Origin: Viridibacillus sp050278625
Lineage (GTDB): Bacteria > Bacillota > Bacilli > Bacillales_A > Planococcaceae
Length of the DNA: 64,000 bases
Direction of reading: 5' to 3'
NCBI RefSeq assembly: GCF_050278625.1
Contig: NZ_JBNNTI010000018.1
Span: 1 to 64,000 of the forward strand
The position numbers and the translations under genes were made by a program. Positions 59,416 through 64,000 of this stretch are shown piece by piece (positions within the stretch are counted from its first letter, which is position 1; every line of letters starts with the position of its first letter). The notes under the pieces were generated by a model, which had not been told where the DNA came from, did no database searches, and saw only the letters and a program-made list of their open reading frames with translations.

Positions 59416-59455
59416 TGTTGCATGCAAAAAACTGCATACTGTGCAAATTTTTGCG
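59409..59455 (+). promoter_or_regulatory. three TGCA-N6-TGCA repeats, candidate BkdR activator site
   Basis: TGCATAATGTTGCA (59409-59422), TGCAAAAAACTGCA (59423-59436) and TGCAAATTTTTGCG (59442-59455). The first overlaps the bkdR stop codon. They end about 55 bases before the -24 element, a usual place for upstream activating sequences of sigma-54 activators. Confidence 0.65.
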
Positions 59456-59507
59456 TCGGTGAAAAAGCCGAAATGTTGTCAAATATAGCATTTTGGCATT
59501 TTATATT

Positions 59508-59524
59508 TTGGCACGCTTCTTGCT
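59508..59524 (+). promoter_or_regulatory. sigma-54 (-24/-12) promoter of the bkd operon
   Basis: TTGGCAC-GCTTC-TTGCT at 59508-59524 matches the consensus TTGGCAC-N5-TTGCW exactly, with GG (59510) and GC (59522) 12 bases apart. Confidence 0.93.
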
Positions 59525-59612
59525 AATATTATAGTGACCTAGAAAACTAAGTTAATAGATGATGAATATCAAATTTAAAGAGTTTGGTCAACATATCAAA
59601 GGGGGCACTACA

Positions 59613-60707
59613 ATGGAGATTTTTAAATATATGGAGAAATATGATTATGAACAGCTAGTATTTTGTCAAGATAAGACTTCAGGGCTAAAAGCTATAATTG
59701 CTATTCACGACACAACTATAGGGCCAGCACTTGGTGGTACACGTATGTGGACATATGCTTCAGAAGAAGATGCAATTGAAGATGCTCTGCGCCTAGCACG
59801 TGGCATGACTTATAAAAATGCAGCTGCAGGACTAAATCTTGGTGGAGGAAAAACAGTAATCATCGGAGATCCTTTAAAAGATAAAAATGAAGAAATGTTC
59901 CGTGCACTGGGGAGATTTGTACAAGGTTTGAATGGTAGATATATTACAGCTGAAGATGTTGGTACGACTGTTGCAGATATGGATTTGATCCATGAAGAAA
60001 CTAATTATGTAACAGGTATTTCTCCTGCATTTGGATCGTCGGGTAACCCTTCACCAGTAACTGCATATGGTGTATTTGTGGGCATGAAGGCTGCTGCTAA
60101 AGAGGCATTTGGTAGTGAGTACTTGGAAGGTAAGAGAATTGCTGTACAGGGCTTAGGTAACGTAGCATACACACTGTGCAAATACTTACATGAAGCAGGC
60201 GCGCAATTAATCGTAACAGATATAAATGAAAGCGCTGTAAATAGAGTAGTAGAAGACTTTGGTGCTATGGCGGTTGATCCATCAGATATCTATGCTCAAG
60301 ATGTAGATATTTTTGCACCATGTGCACTTGGTGCAATTATTAATGATGAAACTATTCCACAACTAAAAGCTAAAGTCATTGCAGGTTCAGCTAATAATCA
60401 ATTAAAAGAATCAAGACACGGAGATATTATTCATAACGAAGGCATCATTTATGCACCAGATTATGTTATTAATGCTGGTGGCGTTATCAATGTTGCGGAT
60501 GAATTGTATGGCTATAACCGTGATCGTGCGATGAAGCGTGTAGAAGGAATTTACGATAATATAGAGAAAGTAATAGATATAGCAAAACGCGATGGGATTC
60601 CAACTTATTTAGCCGCTAACCGATTAGCAGAGGAACGCATTGAGAAAATGGCAAAATCACGTAGTACATTTTTGCAAAATGGAAAGCACATCTTATCTAA
60701 TCGATAA
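59613..60707 (+). CDS. bcd: leucine (branched-chain amino acid) dehydrogenase
   Basis: NAD-dependent oxidative deamination of leucine, valine and isoleucine to 2-keto acids. 364 residues, same as B. subtilis Bcd. Features: GPALGGTRMWTYASEEDAIE near 41-60, catalytic Lys in GLNLGGGKTVIIGD near 80, and the nucleotide motif VQGLGNVAYTLCKYL near 180. AAAGGGGGC precedes ATG 59613; a longer frame from 59559 is not favoured. First enzyme of the operon, whose products feed the BkdAA/AB complex. Confidence 0.95.
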   Translation: MEIFKYMEKYDYEQLVFCQDKTSGLKAIIAIHDTTIGPALGGTRMWTYASEEDAIEDALRLARGMTYKNAAAGLNLGGGKTVIIGDPLKDKNEEMFRALGRFVQGLNGRYITAEDVGTTVADMDLIHEETNYVTGISPAFGSSGNPSPVTAYGVFVGMKAAAKEAFGSEYLEGKRIAVQGLGNVAYTLCKYLHEAGAQLIVTDINESAVNRVVEDFGAMAVDPSDIYAQDVDIFAPCALGAIINDETIPQLKAKVIAGSANNQLKESRHGDIIHNEGIIYAPDYVINAGGVINVADELYGYNRDRAMKRVEGIYDNIEKVIDIAKRDGIPTYLAANRLAEERIEKMAKSRSTFLQNGKHILSNR

Positions 60708-60715
60708 TTAAAGGG

Positions 60716-60755
60716 CCGTTCAGAAATAAGGTAGGGGTACTTCATTTCTGAACGG
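60716..60755 (+). other. intergenic inverted repeat between bcd and lpdV
   Basis: CCGTTCAGAAAT (60716-60727) pairs perfectly with ATTTCTGAACGG (60744-60755), 16-nt loop, no T run after it. It lies in a 186-base gap where ptb or buk might be expected; possibly an mRNA processing or stability element. A TTATATTGTAAG stretch follows near 60850 without a clear promoter. Confidence 0.6.
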
Positions 60756-60893
60756 ATTTATAATGGGAGAAAAGTTTACGAACTGCAAATAAGTTTGTGA
60801 GTTTAATAGGCTGGCATTGGGGAATGTCAACTACGAAAATGTTATATTGTAAGAGTACTGGTTTTACATGGCGGTATGAAAGGAAGTGTTTAA

Positions 60894-62321
60894 ATGGCTA
60901 AGGACTATGATGTGGTTATTTTAGGTGGCGGTACAGGTGGCTACGTAGCAGCAATTCGAGCAGCGAAGCTTGGGTTGAAAACAGCCGTTGTTGAAAAGGG
61001 AAAGCTAGGGGGTACATGTTTACATAAAGGCTGTATTCCAAGTAAAGCATTACTTAGAAGTGCGGAAGTCTTCGCGACAACAAAGAATCATGCTTCTTCG
61101 TTTGGAGTGAATACAGGAGAAGTAACGCTTGATTTTAGTAGAGTGCAAGAAAGAAAAGATTCAATTGTGGCCCAATTACATCAAGGTGTGCAAGCATTAA
61201 TGAAGAAAGGCAAGATCGACGTTTATGAAGGAACTGGTCGAATTCTTGGACCTTCTATCTTCTCACCAATGCCAGGGACAATTTCAGTTGAACTGGCAAG
61301 TGGAGAAGAAAATGAGATGCTTATTCCTCAAAATGTTATTGTGGCAACAGGTTCTAGACCACGTACTTTACCAGGGCTAACAATCGACGGTGAATTTGTT
61401 ATTACTTCTGATGAAGCACTTGCGTTAAAAGAGCTTCCGTCATCCATTCTTATTGTTGGTGGTGGTGTCATTGGAATTGAGTGGGCATCAATGTTAAATG
61501 ATTTTGGTGTTGAGGTAATTGTTATTGAATATGCAGACCGCATTCTACCAACAGAAGATCAAGATATTTCAAAAGAAATGAAAAAGCTATTAACGAATAA
61601 AGGGATTAAATTTGTAACTTCTGCAAAAGTATTAGCAGAAACACTGTCAATCGCAAATAATAAAGTTTCAATTGAGGCAGAAGTATCCGGTGAAAAGCAA
61701 AGTTACAATGCAGACAAAATACTTGTTTCGGTTGGTAGACAGGCAAATGTAGAAGGAATAGGGTTAGAAAATACAGAGATAGTTGTAGATAATGGCTTTA
61801 TCCAAACAAATAATCATTTTCAAACGAAGGAATCTCATATTTATGCCATTGGGGATGTCATTGGCGGGTTGCAACTTGCACATGTTGCTTCCCATGAAGG
61901 TATGCACGCAGTAGAGCATATTGCAGGATTAGCAACTACAAAAGTAGATGACAAATGGATATCCCGTTGTATTTACTCAAGTCCAGAGGCAGCCAGTGTT
62001 GGTATAACTGAAGAACAAGCAAAAAAAGAGGGAATTCCGATTAAAATTGGTAAGTTTCCTTTTAAAGCAATTGGTAAAGCACTTGTTTACGGAGAGTCAG
62101 ATGGTTTTGTGAAGATAATAGCAAACAGTGAGACTAACGATCTTGTGGGAGTGCATATGATTGGACCACATGTAACAGATATGATTGCTGAAGCGGGTCT
62201 TGCAATGGTGTTAGATGCAACGCCTTGGGAAATTGCGCATAGTGTCCATCCACATCCGACATTAAGCGAAGTACTTGGAGAAGCGGCATTAGCGGTTGAT
62301 GGCAATGCAATTCATATGTAA
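60894..62321 (+). CDS. lpdV: dihydrolipoyl dehydrogenase (E3) of the bkd complex
   Basis: FAD enzyme reoxidising dihydrolipoyl E2 with NAD. 475 residues. N-terminal FAD motif VVILGGGTGGYVAAIRAAKL, redox disulfide GGTCLHKGCIPSK, NAD motif ILIVGGGVIGIEWASML, and the C-terminal active His in HSVHPHPTLSE. AAAGGAAGTG precedes the ATG. Confidence 0.95.
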   Translation: MAKDYDVVILGGGTGGYVAAIRAAKLGLKTAVVEKGKLGGTCLHKGCIPSKALLRSAEVFATTKNHASSFGVNTGEVTLDFSRVQERKDSIVAQLHQGVQALMKKGKIDVYEGTGRILGPSIFSPMPGTISVELASGEENEMLIPQNVIVATGSRPRTLPGLTIDGEFVITSDEALALKELPSSILIVGGGVIGIEWASMLNDFGVEVIVIEYADRILPTEDQDISKEMKKLLTNKGIKFVTSAKVLAETLSIANNKVSIEAEVSGEKQSYNADKILVSVGRQANVEGIGLENTEIVVDNGFIQTNNHFQTKESHIYAIGDVIGGLQLAHVASHEGMHAVEHIAGLATTKVDDKWISRCIYSSPEAASVGITEEQAKKEGIPIKIGKFPFKAIGKALVYGESDGFVKIIANSETNDLVGVHMIGPHVTDMIAEAGLAMVLDATPWEIAHSVHPHPTLSEVLGEAALAVDGNAIHM

Positions 62322-62337
62322 GAAGGAGCTGGAAGAA

Positions 62338-63354
62338 ATGGTTGAAAAGGTTGAAAATCGTCATGGAGAAATCGGTTTATCAAACGAGGATGTACTGAAA
62401 ATGTACGAAACAATGCTACTTGCACGTAGAGTCGATGAACGTATGTGGCTATTAAACCGTGCTGGTAAAATTCCATTCGTAATTTCCTGTCAAGGGCAAG
62501 AAGCTGCTCAAGTAGGTGCGGCCTTTGCGCTTGATAATAAAAAAGATTATATTGCACCGTATTATCGTGATATGGGGGTTGTTCTTCATTTTGGTATGAC
62601 GACAAAAGAGTTAATGCTTTCGGCCTTTGCAAAGGCCGAAGATCCAAACTCAGGTGGACGTCAAATGCCGGGCCACTTTGGCCAAAAGAAAAATCGTATT
62701 TTAACAGGTTCATCACCTGTTACTACGCAAGTCCCTCATGCTGTAGGGGTTGCACTTGCCGGTAAAATGCAAAAGAAAGATTTCATCACTTTTGTAACAC
62801 TTGGTGAAGGTTCTTCTAACCAAGGAGATTTTCATGAAGGGGCAAACTTTGCAGGAGTACACAAATTACCAGTAATTATTATGGTTGAAAACAATAAATA
62901 TGCGATTTCAGTACCAGTTGAAAAACAATTAGCATGCAAAAACGTTTCAGACCGTGCAATTGGATACGGGATGCCAGGGGTTACTGTAGATGGTAAAGAT
63001 CCAATTGAAGTATATAAAGTTGTTAAGGAAGCAGCTGACCGTGCTCGCAATGGGGAAGGGCCTAGCTTAATTGAAACGGTAACTTATCGTCTAACAGCTC
63101 ACTCTTCTGATGATGATGATCGTCAATATCGTACGGCAGAAGACTTAGCAGAGGGCCGTGCTACAGATCCAATTATTACATTTGCAAAATACTTGCATGA
63201 GCAAGGGATTCTAACAGATGCCCTCGAAACAGAGATCAATGAACGCATTATGGCAGAAGTAAATGAAGCGACAGATTATGCAGAGCAAGCTCCATATGCT
63301 GCTCCAGAAGATTCGCTAAAATACGTCTATGCTGAAGATGGAGGGAGTATCTAA
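62338..63354 (+). CDS. bkdAA: branched-chain 2-oxo acid dehydrogenase E1 alpha
   Basis: Alpha subunit of the ThDP-dependent decarboxylase. 338 residues with QGQEAAQVGAAFALDNKKDY, GRQMPGHFGQKKNRI, and the ThDP motif LGEGSSNQGDFHEGANFAGV ending in ENNKYAISVP. ATG 62338 is preferred (AAGGAG 9 bases upstream). The stop overlaps the bkdAB start by one base (TAATG). Confidence 0.95.
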   Translation: MVEKVENRHGEIGLSNEDVLKMYETMLLARRVDERMWLLNRAGKIPFVISCQGQEAAQVGAAFALDNKKDYIAPYYRDMGVVLHFGMTTKELMLSAFAKAEDPNSGGRQMPGHFGQKKNRILTGSSPVTTQVPHAVGVALAGKMQKKDFITFVTLGEGSSNQGDFHEGANFAGVHKLPVIIMVENNKYAISVPVEKQLACKNVSDRAIGYGMPGVTVDGKDPIEVYKVVKEAADRARNGEGPSLIETVTYRLTAHSSDDDDRQYRTAEDLAEGRATDPIITFAKYLHEQGILTDALETEINERIMAEVNEATDYAEQAPYAAPEDSLKYVYAEDGGSI

Positions 63355-64000
63355 TGGCGGTTTTATCCTATATTGATGCAATTACTCTTGCGATGAAAGA
63401 AGAAATGGAACGCGATGAGCGTGTTTTTATATTAGGTGAAGACGTTGGCCGCAAAGGTGGCGTTTTTAAAGCAACTCAAGGCTTATATGATCAGTTTGGT
63501 GAGGACAGAGTATTAGATACGCCACTTGCAGAATCTGCGATTGCGGGTGTCGGAATCGGCGCTGCAATGTACGGTTTAAGACCTATCGCTGAAATGCAAT
63601 TTGCGGATTTTATCATGCCTGCAGTCAATCAAATTATTTCAGAAGCATCACGTATCCGTTACCGTTCAAACAATGATTGGACTTGTCCGATAGTAATTCG
63701 CGCACCATTTGGAGGCGGGATTCACGGCGCTCTTTATCATTCACAATCCGTAGAGGCTGTATTTGCAAATCAGCCTGGTTTGAAAATAGTTATTCCTTCT
63801 ACACCTTACGATGCAAAAGGTTTATTAAAAGCAGCTATCCGCGATGAGGACCCGGTGTTGTTTTTTGAACATAAACGAGCGTATCGTCTTATAAAAGGTG
63901 CGGTTCCAGAAGAAGATTATACAATTGAAATCGGTAAAGCAGATGTGAAACGTGAAGGTGAAGATATTACGGTTATTACTTATGGTCTTGCAGTTCATTT
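63354..64000 (+). CDS. bkdAB: branched-chain 2-oxo acid dehydrogenase E1 beta (partial)
   Basis: Beta subunit, first 215 codons only; the gene runs off the window (family length about 327). It begins MAVLSYIDAITLAMKEEMER and contains GEDVGRKGGVFKATQGLYDQ, DTPLAESAIAGVGIGAAMYG and the FGGGIHGALYHSQSVEAVFA loop typical of E1 beta. E2 (bkdB) should follow outside the window. Confidence 0.95.
   Translation, partial: MAVLSYIDAITLAMKEEMERDERVFILGEDVGRKGGVFKATQGLYDQFGEDRVLDTPLAESAIAGVGIGAAMYGLRPIAEMQFADFIMPAVNQIISEASRIRYRSNNDWTCPIVIRAPFGGGIHGALYHSQSVEAVFANQPGLKIVIPSTPYDAKGLLKAAIRDEDPVLFFEHKRAYRLIKGAVPEEDYTIEIGKADVKREGEDITVITYGLAVH

Overview
The window is a 64 kb piece of chromosome from an AT-rich, low-GC Gram-positive bacterium of the order Bacillales. 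Gene order follows the Bacillus subtilis segment from pstS to bkdAB (pst, yqg genes, comG, gcv, yqh genes, acc, nusB-folD-xseAB-ispA-dxs, recN, spoIVB, spo0A, bkd). Sporulation genes (spoIIIA, spoIVB, spo0A) and several lineage-specific differences suggest a Lysinibacillus/Solibacillus-type member of the Planococcaceae (Caryophanaceae). That family assignment is inference from overall character, not a search result.

Layout. 1-4.5 kb: pstS-pstC-pstA-pstB-phoU phosphate uptake. 4.5-6.4 kb: minus-strand small envelope proteins. 6.6-12.0 kb: rpmG, 5-formyl-THF cyclo-ligase, YqgQ, an LTA-synthase-type sulfatase, YqgU-like lipoprotein, YqgW, YqgX. 12.1-13.3 kb: a decayed gene, a 21-bp tandem repeat, a compact putative small RNA with its own promoter and terminator, and YqgY. 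13.4-18.2 kb: a SufR-like regulator and the comGA-GG competence pilus operon with putative ComK boxes. 18.2-23.1 kb: aroK and the glycine cleavage operon gcvT-gcvPA-gcvPB under a tandem glycine riboswitch. 23.2-29.1 kb: small unknown protein, AAA ATPase, rhodanese, lipM, and a B12-type ribonucleotide reductase behind two NrdR-like boxes.

29.1-32.8 kb is an accessory, decaying stretch: an IS110-type transposase remnant, a frameshifted cupredoxin protein, a DUF2750 protein, a frameshifted immunity-like gene, a HAD-phosphatase fragment, small tandem repeats and a dispersed motif. It lies where B. subtilis has mntR-yqhO-yqhP. From 32.8 kb the conserved backbone resumes: DUF3139, yqhQ, yqhR, aroQ, a Xaa-Pro peptidase, efp, a shortened spoIIIA operon (no AA or AB, tiny AF-position gene), accBC, asp23-type gene, nusB, folD, xseAB, ispA, dxs, yqxC, ahrC, recN, spoIVB, spo0A.

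53.8-54.7 kb is gene-poor. Then come a DUF342 protein, a glycerophosphodiesterase, DUF2627, and the branched-chain keto acid catabolic locus: the sigma-54 activator BkdR, a canonical -24/-12 promoter, leucine dehydrogenase, E3, E1-alpha and E1-beta (cut by the window end). This bkd operon lacks ptb and buk. A TGCA-N6-TGCA motif occurs once before bkdR and three times before the sigma-54 promoter, a strong candidate for the BkdR operator.

Taken together the window holds nutrient uptake (Pst), one-carbon and glycine metabolism (gcv, folD, formyl-THF ligase), lipoate assembly (lipM feeding GcvH and the bkd E2), fatty acid and isoprenoid synthesis (accBC, ispA, dxs), DNA repair (recN, xseAB), competence and early sporulation control.
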